Shown: positions 52,245 through 61,087 of the stretch, piece after piece
How positions within the stretch are numbered: position 1 is the first letter of the stretch
How the letters are laid out: each line of letters begins with the position of its first letter
Source: Dehalococcoidia bacterium
GTDB taxonomy: Bacteria > Chloroflexota > Dehalococcoidia > Tepidiformales > Tepidiformaceae
Length of the DNA stretch: 64,000 bases
Direction: 5' to 3'
Assembly (NCBI GenBank): GCA_020853755.1
Contig: JADYYG010000031.1
Coordinates: forward strand, 1 to 64,000
Translations under genes and position numbers: made by a program
Notes under the pieces: model-generated
What the model saw: only the letters and a program-made list of their open reading frames with translations
Databases searched by the model: none
Told to the model about the DNA's origin: nothing

Positions 52245-53129
52245 TTACTGCAGCACCGGCCGGGTGCCGTAGCGCAGGTCGATGGTGGTGTAGTTGATGT
52301 TCCGAACCTGGGCTTCCCTTGCGAGGGCCGACCAGACGGAAAGCTTGTAGGCGATCGACGAGGAATCGCCGAAGAGCGCTGTCTGGCCGTTGGCGGTCGT
52401 CACCTGGACGCCTTTCCCGGAGGTGAAGGCCACCTCGGAGACGGTCGTGCCCAGCTGGCGGGGAAGCTTCTCGTAGATTTCGGCAGCGGCATCGACGGCC
52501 TGGTAATCCACACGGTCGCCGATGATGCGATTGCCGGCTTCGGTGCTTCGGATGACCGGAGAGCCCGCCGGCGCAGGCCCCTGGCCGAGGACGACACCCT
52601 CGCGGTCGATGGTGTACTGGACGCCCGTCTGCTCCCAGGTGCCCCAGGCCTTCCGCTCTTCGACGATGACGCGGACGGTGTGGGGCCAGTCACGTTCGAT
52701 ACGGACCGAGTTCACGAGCGGCTGCTGGTAAAGCGAGCGCTGAGCCTCGGCAAGGTCGGCGTCGAGCATGGACTGGCCGAGGAGTCCGGAGGCTTCGACG
52801 ACGGTTCCGGTGGAGATGCGCTGGTTGCCGACGACCTCCACGTTCGAGACCTTGAAGAAGGGCGACGTCCACGCCCAGTACGCGCCATACCCGGCCATCC
52901 CGAAAACACAGACGACCGCCCCAAGAACGAGGAGACCCTTCGACGGGCGCCAGAAGTGGGGCATGCGGAAGCGCGGCCCGCGTGGCCCTCGCGGGGACCC
53001 GCCACCGACGACACCGCGGTTCCGCTTCACGATGGTGTGTTCGCGCGCTTCGCCGACCACGGGGCGCTCGCGCTTGATGATGCGCCGGGCCGGGTTGTCC
53101 TTCGGCGGGCGGTTTCGCTTCACAATCAT
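52245..53129 (-). CDS. ftsQ: Cell division protein FtsQ (DivIB)
   Basis: 294 aa bitopic divisome protein. The cytoplasmic N terminus (about 75 residues) is very basic and carries three copies of an IxKRxR motif; then a membrane segment (GLLVLGAVVCVFGMAGYGAYWAW), the POTRA domain (FFKVSNVEVVGNQRISTGTVVEASGL) and the beta domain (VRIERDWPHTVRVIVEERKAWGTW). Its ATG overlaps the ddl TGA. Position before ftsA confirms identity. Confidence 0.93.
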   Translation of the reverse strand: MIVKRNRPPKDNPARRIIKRERPVVGEAREHTIVKRNRGVVGGGSPRGPRGPRFRMPHFWRPSKGLLVLGAVVCVFGMAGYGAYWAWTSPFFKVSNVEVVGNQRISTGTVVEASGLLGQSMLDADLAEAQRSLYQQPLVNSVRIERDWPHTVRVIVEERKAWGTWEQTGVQYTIDREGVVLGQGPAPAGSPVIRSTEAGNRIIGDRVDYQAVDAAAEIYEKLPRQLGTTVSEVAFTSGKGVQVTTANGQTALFGDSSSIAYKLSVWSALAREAQVRNINYTTIDLRYGTRPVLQ

Positions 53130-54184
53130 CGCGCGGCCCTCCGCTGGTGACGGTCGAGCGCGAGGTCGAGGATGCGCGAGAGCAGATCCGTGTAGCCGAG
53201 CCCGGAGGCTTCCCAGAGCTTCGGGTACATGCTGATGCTGGTGAACCCTGGGATCGTGTTGACCTCGTTCGCGACGATCTTGTCGGCCGGTGTGAGGAAG
53301 AAGTCGACGCGGGCGTAGCCTTCGCAGCCCATGACCTGGTACATGCGGATGGCGGTGCGCTGGATGTCGCGAGCGGCGCCTTCCGGGATGGGCGCGGGGA
53401 TGTAGAGCTCCGTGGTGGAAGCCGCTGAGTACTTACTGTCGTAGTCGTAGAAGTCCCGGTCGGGGACGATCTCGCCGACGATGCTCGCTTCGGGGTGTTC
53501 GTTGCCGAGGACGGAGCATTCGACTTCGCGGCCCACGATGGCCTGCTCGACGATGGCCTTGTCGTCGTAGGCGAACGCGGCTTCGAAAGCGGCGGGCATA
53601 TCTTCGCGGGAGCGGGCGCGAGTGACGCCGACGGAAGACCCACCATTGGCAGGCTTCACGAAACAGGGATACCCGATCGCCTGGTCTATGAGCGCCATCG
53701 AATCATTCTGGGCAAGTGTATACTCCCATGATCGAATTACGGAATAGCGTGCGACAGGGATCCCTGCCTCACGGAAGAGCGCTTTCATGAGCGCCTTGTC
53801 CATTCCGATGGCGCTGGCCGCGACACCGCACCCCGCGTAAGGGATGCCGGCCAGTTCGAGGAAGCCCTGGAGCGTGCCGTCCTCGCCGTTTGTGCCATGG
53901 ATCAATGGGAAGGCGACGTCGCAGGCCGAGAGGGCCGCGAGCGCTTCGCCGGCGCGGAGGAGCGGCTGTCCTGCGCCTTCGAACGAACGCACACCGGCGT
54001 CGAGAGCCGAGCGGGTCTCGGACGGCGTGAGCCACTGGCCGTCGTTTGCGATACCGATGGGCAGGACCTCCCAGCGAGCGGGATCGAGCGCAGACATCAC
54101 GCTGCGGGCGCTGGTGATGCTGACTTCATGTTCGCCGGACTTACCGCCGAGGAGGACCGCCACGCGCTGCTTCACCATCACCAT
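53126..54184 (-). CDS. ddl: D-alanine--D-alanine ligase
   Basis: 352 aa ATP-grasp enzyme making the D-Ala-D-Ala dipeptide for MurF. Signatures: VAVLLGGKSGEHEVSITSA, HGTNGEDGTLQGFLELAGIPYAGCG, PCFVKPANGGSSVGVT and ARVDFFLTPADKIVANEVNTIPGFT. Overlaps murB upstream and ftsQ downstream. Nothing in it suggests the vancomycin-resistance D-Ala-D-Lac type with certainty either way. Confidence 0.96.
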   Translation of the reverse strand: MVMVKQRVAVLLGGKSGEHEVSITSARSVMSALDPARWEVLPIGIANDGQWLTPSETRSALDAGVRSFEGAGQPLLRAGEALAALSACDVAFPLIHGTNGEDGTLQGFLELAGIPYAGCGVAASAIGMDKALMKALFREAGIPVARYSVIRSWEYTLAQNDSMALIDQAIGYPCFVKPANGGSSVGVTRARSREDMPAAFEAAFAYDDKAIVEQAIVGREVECSVLGNEHPEASIVGEIVPDRDFYDYDSKYSAASTTELYIPAPIPEGAARDIQRTAIRMYQVMGCEGYARVDFFLTPADKIVANEVNTIPGFTSISMYPKLWEASGLGYTDLLSRILDLALDRHQRRAAR

Positions 54185-55086
54185 TCCCCCACGAATTCGA
54201 CTTCGCGCTCGAGGGAGACCCCGAACTGCTCCTTGACGCGGCGCTGGGCCTCGGCGATGAGCCAGGCAACATCAGCAGCTGCTGCGTTGCCGTTGTTCAC
54301 GAAGAAGTTGCAATGCTTGTCCGAGATGGCGGCCTCGCCGCGCGTTGCCCCGCGCAGGCCGACCGCTTCGATGAGCTTCCATGCTGGCGATTCCGGCGGG
54401 TTCTTGAAGGTCGACCCGGCGTTTCGGCCGCGCGGCTGGGCGGTCAGGCGCTTGCCGTCGTAGGCGGCGGCCTGAGCGGTCAGCGCGTTCGCATCGCCTT
54501 CAGCGAGCTCCAGTTCGGCTTCGAGGACGGCCTTGCCGGCGACTTCGCGGCGGGTGAAGGCGCTGCCCCGGTAGACGAGACCGAGGTCCTTCGCGTCGAC
54601 CCATTCGTCCCCGTTGCCGGGGAGTTGGAGTCGCACGCGGCGCAGCACATCGGCGAGACAGCCGCCATAGGCGCCGGCGTTGTAGACAACTGCGCCGCCG
54701 ATAGTCCCGGGAATGCCGACAGCCCAGGCGAGTCCTTCGTGGCCGAGGCGGCACATCTTGCGGGCGAAGGCCGCGAAGCTCGCGCCGCTTTCGACGCGGT
54801 AGGTGAGCCCGCTGGCGGATTCGGCGCGCGCGCGATTGTCGAGCACAAGCCCGCGGATACCGGCGTCAGCGACGAGGATGTTGCTCCCGCTGCCGAGCAC
54901 GAACAGCGGCACATCCGCCTCATAGGCGGCGTTCGTGGCGGCAGCGAGGGCCTCGGCGCTGCGGACGGTCAGGAAGAGATCGGCCGGACCACCGACGCCG
55001 AAGGTGGTGTGGCGGGCGAGCCGTTCGTCCCGGCGCAGTTCGCCGAGGGGCGCGAGTGACACGGCCAGGGATTCGATGGCGGTCAT
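54178..55086 (-). CDS. murB: UDP-N-acetylenolpyruvoylglucosamine reductase
   Basis: 302 aa FAD enzyme completing UDP-MurNAc synthesis. FAD-binding VGGPADLFLTVRS and VLGSGSNILVADAG; substrate region GIPGTIGGAVVYNAGAYGG; catalytic Ser in GSTFKNPP (shorter type II pattern). ATGA overlap with murC upstream. Confidence 0.96.
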   Translation of the reverse strand: MTAIESLAVSLAPLGELRRDERLARHTTFGVGGPADLFLTVRSAEALAAATNAAYEADVPLFVLGSGSNILVADAGIRGLVLDNRARAESASGLTYRVESGASFAAFARKMCRLGHEGLAWAVGIPGTIGGAVVYNAGAYGGCLADVLRRVRLQLPGNGDEWVDAKDLGLVYRGSAFTRREVAGKAVLEAELELAEGDANALTAQAAAYDGKRLTAQPRGRNAGSTFKNPPESPAWKLIEAVGLRGATRGEAAISDKHCNFFVNNGNAAAADVAWLIAEAQRRVKEQFGVSLEREVEFVGEW

Positions 55087-56456
55087 CGCAGGGCCTCCAG
55101 CAGCCGGGGGCCAACTTCGACCACGTCACCCGCGCCGATGGTGAAGACAACGTCGCCGGGGCGGGCGAGGGCCTTCGCCTTCGCTGCGGCATCGTCGAAA
55201 TCCTTCGCGTAGACGGTCTCGACGCCGGTAATAGCCGCGGCGAGGTCCGCTGCCGAACGTCCGGGCAGCGGGGCTTCGCGGGCGGCGTAGGTTTCGAGAA
55301 CGACGAGCGCGCTCAGGCCCTTCCAGCAGGTCAGCCATTCGTCCCACAGGTAAGAGATGCGGCTGTAGGTGTGCGGCTGGTAGATGCCAATGACGCGGCG
55401 CTCGGGGAAGGCGCGGAGGGCGGCGGCGATGGTCGCGCGAACTTCGGTCGGGTGGTGCGCGTAGTCGTCCATGACGAGCACACCGCCGGCCTCGCCGACA
55501 GTCTCGAAGCGGCGGCGCGCTCCCTGGAAGCTGGCCACAGCATCAGCGATGACATTGAACGGGACATCGAGGCTCAGGGCGACCGCACAGGCCGCGAGGG
55601 CGTTGCGGACGAAGTGCTCGCCGGGCACGGGACCATGCAGCGTCCCGACAGACCTGCCGCCGCGGGTGACATCGAACGAGACGCCGTCCGCGGTCAGCGT
55701 GATGTTTTTCGCCATCCAGTACCGGACGCCCTCGATACCGTAGGTTTCGTGGCGCATCGGGTCATCGCCGAGAACGTCGGAGACGTAGCGCGCGCCGGGG
55801 TCATCGGCGCAGGCGAGGACGAGGCCGCCCTCAGGGACGCGCTTGCCGAACTGGACGAATGCCTCGCTGTAGGCCTCGGCGGTGCCGTAGTAGTCGAGGT
55901 GATCGGGTTCGACGTTGGTGATGACGGCGATATCCGGGGTGTACTCGTGGAAGGCGCGCTTGTACTCGTCCGCTTCGACGACGCAGATGTCACCGTGGCC
56001 CCAGGCGGCGTGCCCGCCGAGGTCGCGGCTCTCGCCGCCGAGGAGGTACATGGGCTCGCGCCCGGCCTTCACGAGGATGAGCGCGATGAGGCTGGAGGTG
56101 GTGGTCTTGCCGTGGGCGCCGGCGACCGCGACAACGCGCTTGCCCTCCATCAGCTTCGCCACCATTTCGGCGCGCAGGAGGACGGGCACGCCACGGCGGC
56201 GAGCTTCGGCGAGTTCAGGGTTGTCGTCAGCCGCGGCGGCAGTGGTGACGACGAGGCGCGTATCCGCAGGGACGTTCGCCGCGTCGTGGCCGTAGGCGAC
56301 CGTTGCTCCCATGGCGACCAGGCGGTCGATGAGCACCGAGGGCCGGAGGTCGCTGCCGGAGACGGCGATGCCGCGCTCGAGCAGGAGCTGGCCTATGGCC
56401 GACATGTGCATGCCGCCGATGCCGATGAGGTGGACGGGTCCGACGATGTCGCTCAT
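55083..56456 (-). CDS. murC: UDP-N-acetylmuramate--L-alanine ligase
   Basis: 457 aa Mur ligase adding the first amino acid. N-terminal UDP-binding HLIGIGGMHMSAIGQLL, ATP site GAHGKTTTSSLIALIL, the central EADEYKRAFHEYTPDIAVITNVEPDHLDYYG and C-terminal YQPHTYSR. Overlaps murG (upstream) and murB (downstream) with ATGA junctions. Confidence 0.97.
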   Translation of the reverse strand: MSDIVGPVHLIGIGGMHMSAIGQLLLERGIAVSGSDLRPSVLIDRLVAMGATVAYGHDAANVPADTRLVVTTAAAADDNPELAEARRRGVPVLLRAEMVAKLMEGKRVVAVAGAHGKTTTSSLIALILVKAGREPMYLLGGESRDLGGHAAWGHGDICVVEADEYKRAFHEYTPDIAVITNVEPDHLDYYGTAEAYSEAFVQFGKRVPEGGLVLACADDPGARYVSDVLGDDPMRHETYGIEGVRYWMAKNITLTADGVSFDVTRGGRSVGTLHGPVPGEHFVRNALAACAVALSLDVPFNVIADAVASFQGARRRFETVGEAGGVLVMDDYAHHPTEVRATIAAALRAFPERRVIGIYQPHTYSRISYLWDEWLTCWKGLSALVVLETYAAREAPLPGRSAADLAAAITGVETVYAKDFDDAAAKAKALARPGDVVFTIGAGDVVEVGPRLLEALR

Positions 56457-57544
56457 TTGCGCGCGACCTCGAGGACGACCGACGCAATGGCATCCGCGGC
56501 ATCGGGACGGGCGAGGTTTTGGGCGGCTTCGCGCATCGCAGCGAGCCGGCTTTCATCCGCAAGGAGATTCGTGATCGTGCCGCCAAGCGCGGCGATGTCC
56601 GCTTCCTCGAGCACGACGGCGGCGCCGTTGTCGGCCAGCCAACCAGCGTTGTTTCGCTGGTGGCCGCCGGCGAACGTCCCGGGAATGAGGACAGACGGCA
56701 GCGCAGCAGCGGGAATTTCACCGAGGACGCTGGCGCCGGCGCGGAAGACGCCGAGGTCGGCGGCGACCATCAACTCGGGAAGGTCGTTGCGGAAGCCCGC
56801 CGGGTGGTAGCGGGAAGCGAGCGCCTCGGGCAGCTTCGCTTTCACCTGCTCGGCGGCTTCGAGGCCGCTCGCGCCCGTGACGTGGTAAACGACGGCGGCC
56901 GCGAGGAGCGCTTCGAGGCCTTCGAAGACAGCCGCGTTGAGCCTGGCGGCGCCCTGGGATGCCCCGGCAAGGACCACCAGACGGTCGTTTGTGGTGAGTC
57001 CGAGGTTCGCACGAGCGGCGGCGCGGTCGGTGGTGAAGAACCCCCGGCGAACCGGGTAGCCGGTGGCGACGGTCTTTTTCGCGGGAAGGTGGGCGAGCGC
57101 AGCCTCGGTGGTTGTGGTCATCTTCGTGGCCAGCAGGCGCTCGGCCTTCACCGCCCAACCGGGGTGGACGTCCGGCAGGTAGACCACGAGCGGGCGGCGC
57201 AGGAGGCGCGCTGCGAGGCTGCCGGGGAAGCTCGCGTAGCCGCCGGTGCTGAAGACCGCGTCGGGCTTGAAGGCGCGGAGGGCACGCCAGGCCGCCACCG
57301 TCCCGGAAAGCAGGCGCCATGCCGCGCGGATCAGTTGCAGCGGGCCGCGGCCGCGCACAGCCGCCGACGGGACCACGACGAACGGGACGCCGGCCGCTTC
57401 GACGGGCACGCGCTCACCGCGGTCTTCGGGGCCGAAGAAACGCACCTCAGCCGTGCCGCCCACGCGGGCCTGCACGGCTTCCATCACTGCCAGCGCCGGG
57501 AAGATGTGGCCCCCGGTGCCGCCGCCGGTCAATGCCAGCCTCAT
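56453..57544 (-). CDS. murG: Undecaprenyl-PP-MurNAc-pentapeptide GlcNAc transferase
   Basis: 363 aa GT-B enzyme making lipid II on the inner membrane face. Motifs: ALTGGGTGGHIFPALAV, TGGYASFPGSLAARLL, LAGASQGAARLN (the usual GGSQGA reads AGASQGA) and the donor region RAGASVLGEIPAAALPSVLIP. ATGA overlaps at both ends. Confidence 0.95.
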   Translation of the reverse strand: MRLALTGGGTGGHIFPALAVMEAVQARVGGTAEVRFFGPEDRGERVPVEAAGVPFVVVPSAAVRGRGPLQLIRAAWRLLSGTVAAWRALRAFKPDAVFSTGGYASFPGSLAARLLRRPLVVYLPDVHPGWAVKAERLLATKMTTTTEAALAHLPAKKTVATGYPVRRGFFTTDRAAARANLGLTTNDRLVVLAGASQGAARLNAAVFEGLEALLAAAVVYHVTGASGLEAAEQVKAKLPEALASRYHPAGFRNDLPELMVAADLGVFRAGASVLGEIPAAALPSVLIPGTFAGGHQRNNAGWLADNGAAVVLEEADIAALGGTITNLLADESRLAAMREAAQNLARPDAADAIASVVLEVARK

Positions 57545-58722
57545 GAGTCTGGCCTCCTGCGCACCACCCGCCGGGTCTCCACCGGGTGCTTATCGGCGTA
57601 GCCGCCGCGGTCGGTGCCGAAGCGCGAGATGCTGATGAGCAGGCCCATGGCGATGAGCACCGAGGCGAGCGCGTTCGACCCGTAGCTCAGGAAAGGCAGC
57701 GGGACGCCGGTGAGCGGCACGGTGCGGGTGATCCCGCCGATATTGAGGAGAGCCTGGATGGTGATCCAGGTGGTGATGCCGGTGGCAATCAGCTGGCCGA
57801 ACTCATCGCGGGCGCGGCGAGCGACCTGGAACCCGCGGAACATGAGCAGCATATAGAGGGCGATGATGGGGATTGTGGCGATGAGCCCGAGTTCTTCGCC
57901 GACGATGGCGAAGACCCCGTCGGTGTGGCTTTCGGGGATATAGAAGAACTTGGCGCGGCTGGCGCCGAGGCCGAGCCCATGGATGCCGCCGTTGCCGAGG
58001 GCGATGAGGGCCTGGAGCGTCTGGAAACCGTTGCCCTGGGGGTCGGCTTCGGCGCTGAAGAAGGCGGTCAGGCGGTCCGCGCGGTAGCCGGCAGCGGTTG
58101 CGAGGAACGCCAGCGTGACGAAGCCGGTTGTGCCCAGCGCGAGCATCTGGCCGACGGAGGCGCCGGCCACCCAGAACATCGTGACGGTGATGATCAGAAT
58201 GATGAGGGTGGTGCCGAGGTTCGGCTGGAGGAGGATGAGGACGCTGACCGATCCGATGATCATCACGAAGGGCAGCAGGCCATGTTCGAAGCTGCGCACT
58301 TCGTCGCCCTTGGAAGCGAGCCAGGCGGCGAGGTAGATGATGACGGCTATCTTGGCGAACTCGGCTGGCTGGATGGTCAGTTCGCCGACGCCGATCCAGC
58401 GCTGCGCACCGCCGCCCTTCACGCCGATGGCGAGCACGACAATCAGCAGCCCGATCGTGAGCGCCATGATCGGGACAGCGAGCGGGCGCAGGCGGCGATA
58501 GTCGGTGCGGGCCATGATCACCAGCGCGATGGCCCCGGCGGCCGCCCACACCATCTGGCGGACAAGGAAGTGGTACGGGTCTCCGAAGTCGACCAGCGCC
58601 CGGACGAAGCTCGAGCTGTAAACGACGACGAAGCCGATGACGGTGAGCGCCGCGGTGAGGGCCACAATCGCATAGTCGGGGCGGCCGGGCGCCCAGGAGC
58701 CGGTCTGTTGTGCTGCTGCTAT
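57541..58722 (-). CDS. ftsW: FtsW, SEDS-family septal peptidoglycan glycosyltransferase
   Basis: 393 aa if begun at ATA 58722, 374 aa from GTG 58665. Polytopic SEDS protein with the C-terminal block GVPLPFLSYGSNALASVLIAMG and IQPAEFAKIAVIIYLAAWLA; its partner is FtsI. The GTG start would cut into the first membrane segment and lose the common DY just before it (RPDYAIVALTAALTVIG). No ATG, GTG or TTG lies upstream in frame, but an ATA, 6 nt after a GGAGGT site and overlapping the murD stop as ATAG, would supply a normal N terminus. The GTG is the conservative alternative. Confidence 0.9.
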   Translation of the reverse strand: MAAAQQTGSWAPGRPDYAIVALTAALTVIGFVVVYSSSFVRALVDFGDPYHFLVRQMVWAAAGAIALVIMARTDYRRLRPLAVPIMALTIGLLIVVLAIGVKGGGAQRWIGVGELTIQPAEFAKIAVIIYLAAWLASKGDEVRSFEHGLLPFVMIIGSVSVLILLQPNLGTTLIILIITVTMFWVAGASVGQMLALGTTGFVTLAFLATAAGYRADRLTAFFSAEADPQGNGFQTLQALIALGNGGIHGLGLGASRAKFFYIPESHTDGVFAIVGEELGLIATIPIIALYMLLMFRGFQVARRARDEFGQLIATGITTWITIQALLNIGGITRTVPLTGVPLPFLSYGSNALASVLIAMGLLISISRFGTDRGGYADKHPVETRRVVRRRPDS

Positions 58723-60125
58723 GGCGACACCTCCGGGACAAACCCGGGCAGGGCCCGGACGAGCTGGCGAAACGCCTCGCCGCGCGCTTCGAAATTGGGA
58801 TAGGCGTCGAAACTGGTCCCGGCAGGCGAGAGGAGCACTGCATCGCCGGGCTGGACGCGCGCCGAGGCGGCGGCGACGGCCTCCTCGAGGGTGGTCACGA
58901 GCGTGCAGTCGGTCACGGCTTCGCGCATGGCCGAGTGGAAGAGCCCGCCCGATTCGCCGAAGCAGACCACGGCGCGGCAGCGCGTACGTGCGAGTTCACG
59001 GAGGCCGTCGAGGTCGAGGTTCTTGTCGCGGCCGCCCATGAGGAGAACGACCGGCTCAGTGAAGGCGCGAAGGCCGGCGATGGCGCGCTCAGGGCTCGTA
59101 GCGATGCTGTCGTTAACCCAGAGTGCACCGGCCGCACGACCGACGATTTCGAGCCGGTGCGCGACGCCGGTGAAGCCGCGAATGGCACGTGCCATCGCCT
59201 CGACGGAAAAGCCCGCCTGGCTGCCGATCGCGCAGGCCATCGTCACGTTCGCCAGGTTGTGCGTGCCGCGCAGGCGGATGTCCGCGACGGCGACGACCGT
59301 GGCCGGGCGGCCCCCTGCCCGGACGAGGACGGCGCCGTCTTCGATCCAGGCGCCCTCACCCTCTGGCTCCGCTTTAAGCGACGTACGGACGAGCCGGCCG
59401 CGAACGGCGGGCATAATAGCGCGGCTCGTGTGGTCGTCGGCATTGAGGATGGCGGCGTCATCGCGCGACTGGAAGGCGAGGATGTTCCGCTTCAGCCCGA
59501 CGTATTCGTCCCAGCTGAACTGGTCCAGGTGATTCGGGGTCACGTTTGTGATCGCGGCGATGTTCGGACTGCGGTCGGTGTACTGGAGCTGCGTGTGACT
59601 GATCTCGAGGATGACGGTGGTCTCCGGCCGGAGTTCGGGGAGGCGGGTGAGCATGGCCTCGCCGATGTTCCCGCCGACGGCCGAATCGATGCCGGCCTCG
59701 CGGGCCATTGCTCCGACAAGCGCCGTCGTCGTCGATTTGCCGCTCGAACCAGTGATGCCGATGGTTCGGCCCGGGCAGAGCTGGAGGAAGAGCCGCATCT
59801 GGGACGTCACCGGGATGCCCAGTTCACGGGCGCGGACCAGCGCAGGGTTGTAGCGGAGGACCGACTGCGAGACGGCCACGAGGTCGTAACCGGCGGGGTC
59901 AAGCAGCGGCTGGCCGCTGACCATGCGTTCGACGCCGTCGGGGACGGTGGCGCCGGCAGCGGCGAGGGCCTCGTTCGAACGGGTGTCGCTGATCGTGACG
60001 TGGGCCTCGTGGGCCAGGAGCCAGCGGGCGAGGTCACGTCCTTCGATGCCGAGGGAGTAGACGAGCACGCGCTTGCCGCGGACCTCGGGGATCACCGGCT
60101 GGAGGGTTCCGTTTGCCGCGGGCAT
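58719..60125 (-). CDS. murD: UDP-N-acetylmuramoyl-L-alanine--D-glutamate ligase
   Basis: 468 aa Mur ligase. N-terminal KRVLVYSLGIEGRDLARWLL, ATP site GITGSSGKSTTTALVGAM, ITNVTPNHLDQF and C-terminal VVLLMGGRDKNLDL. Start MPAANGTLQ with GGAGGT upstream, TGATG junction with mraY; the longer track ORF runs through mraY antisense-frame sequence. Confidence 0.96.
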   Translation of the reverse strand: MPAANGTLQPVIPEVRGKRVLVYSLGIEGRDLARWLLAHEAHVTISDTRSNEALAAAGATVPDGVERMVSGQPLLDPAGYDLVAVSQSVLRYNPALVRARELGIPVTSQMRLFLQLCPGRTIGITGSSGKSTTTALVGAMAREAGIDSAVGGNIGEAMLTRLPELRPETTVILEISHTQLQYTDRSPNIAAITNVTPNHLDQFSWDEYVGLKRNILAFQSRDDAAILNADDHTSRAIMPAVRGRLVRTSLKAEPEGEGAWIEDGAVLVRAGGRPATVVAVADIRLRGTHNLANVTMACAIGSQAGFSVEAMARAIRGFTGVAHRLEIVGRAAGALWVNDSIATSPERAIAGLRAFTEPVVLLMGGRDKNLDLDGLRELARTRCRAVVCFGESGGLFHSAMREAVTDCTLVTTLEEAVAAASARVQPGDAVLLSPAGTSFDAYPNFEARGEAFRQLVRALPGFVPEVSP

Positions 60126-61087
60126 CACGGCACCTCCAGGGCGAGGGCGACACCGGCCATCGCAGCGACGATAGAGACGAGCCAGAAGCGCGTGACGATC
60201 TGGGTTTCGGCCCAGCCGCCAAGTTCCAGGTGGTGATGGAAGGGCGCGCGGCGGAAAAGCCGCTTGCCGCCGCTCAACCGGAAGTAACCGATCTGGAGCA
60301 GGTTGCTGCCCATTTCGGCCACGAAAACGATCCCGATAACCGGGAGGAGCAGCCACTGGCCGGTCATCAACGCAATGACTGCGAGCGACGACCCGAGGGC
60401 GAGTGCGCCGGTGTCGCCCATGATGACCTTCGCCGGGTGGGCGTTGTACCAGAGAAAGCCGAGCGTGGACCCGGCGATGATGAAGGCGAAGGTGGCGACG
60501 AACTCCTGCCCCTGGATGAAGCCGAGGATGCCGTAGGCGATGAACGCGATGAGCGTGGTGCCGCCGGCAAGCCCGTCGAGGCCGTCAGTCACAGCGACGG
60601 CGCTGGTGGTCGCAACGATGATGCCGGCCGCCAGCGGGATGTAGAACAGGCCGAGTTCGTAACTGCCGACGTACGGGATGTTGATCGACTGCACCTCGAT
60701 GTACTCGAAAAGGACGATCGCAGCCGCCAGCCCGAAGAGCGCCGTGAAGCTCATCTTGAACCGCCAGGAGAGGCCCTTCTGAGCGCGGTGCTGGAGCGTG
60801 CCGAGGTCATCGACGAAGCCGGCGGCCATCGTGATGCCGATCATCCCGAGGGGAAGGAGGATGGACTGGTGGTTCCACCAATCGACGGCGACGGCGGTCA
60901 CGAGGAAGGTCGGGAGCCAGATGATGAAGCCGCCGAAGGTAGGGGTGCCGGCCTTCTTCTGGTGCTCGGGCAGGTACTCGCTGATCTCCTTGCCGATTTT
61001 CTGGCGGCGCAGGTAGTTGACGATCGGCGTGCCAATGGCGACGGCGACGAAGAACGTGATTGCCCCCGTGAACAGCGCGTGGATCAT
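60125..61087 (-). CDS. mraY: Phospho-N-acetylmuramoyl-pentapeptide transferase
   Basis: 320 aa polytopic enzyme forming lipid I. The active-site segments are clear: GTPTFGGFIIW, GFVDDLGTLQHRAQKGLSWR, VTDGLDGLAGGTT and LFRRAPFHHHLEL. ATG overlaps the murF TGA. Confidence 0.97.
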   Translation of the reverse strand: MIHALFTGAITFFVAVAIGTPIVNYLRRQKIGKEISEYLPEHQKKAGTPTFGGFIIWLPTFLVTAVAVDWWNHQSILLPLGMIGITMAAGFVDDLGTLQHRAQKGLSWRFKMSFTALFGLAAAIVLFEYIEVQSINIPYVGSYELGLFYIPLAAGIIVATTSAVAVTDGLDGLAGGTTLIAFIAYGILGFIQGQEFVATFAFIIAGSTLGFLWYNAHPAKVIMGDTGALALGSSLAVIALMTGQWLLLPVIGIVFVAEMGSNLLQIGYFRLSGGKRLFRRAPFHHHLELGGWAETQIVTRFWLVSIVAAMAGVALALEVP

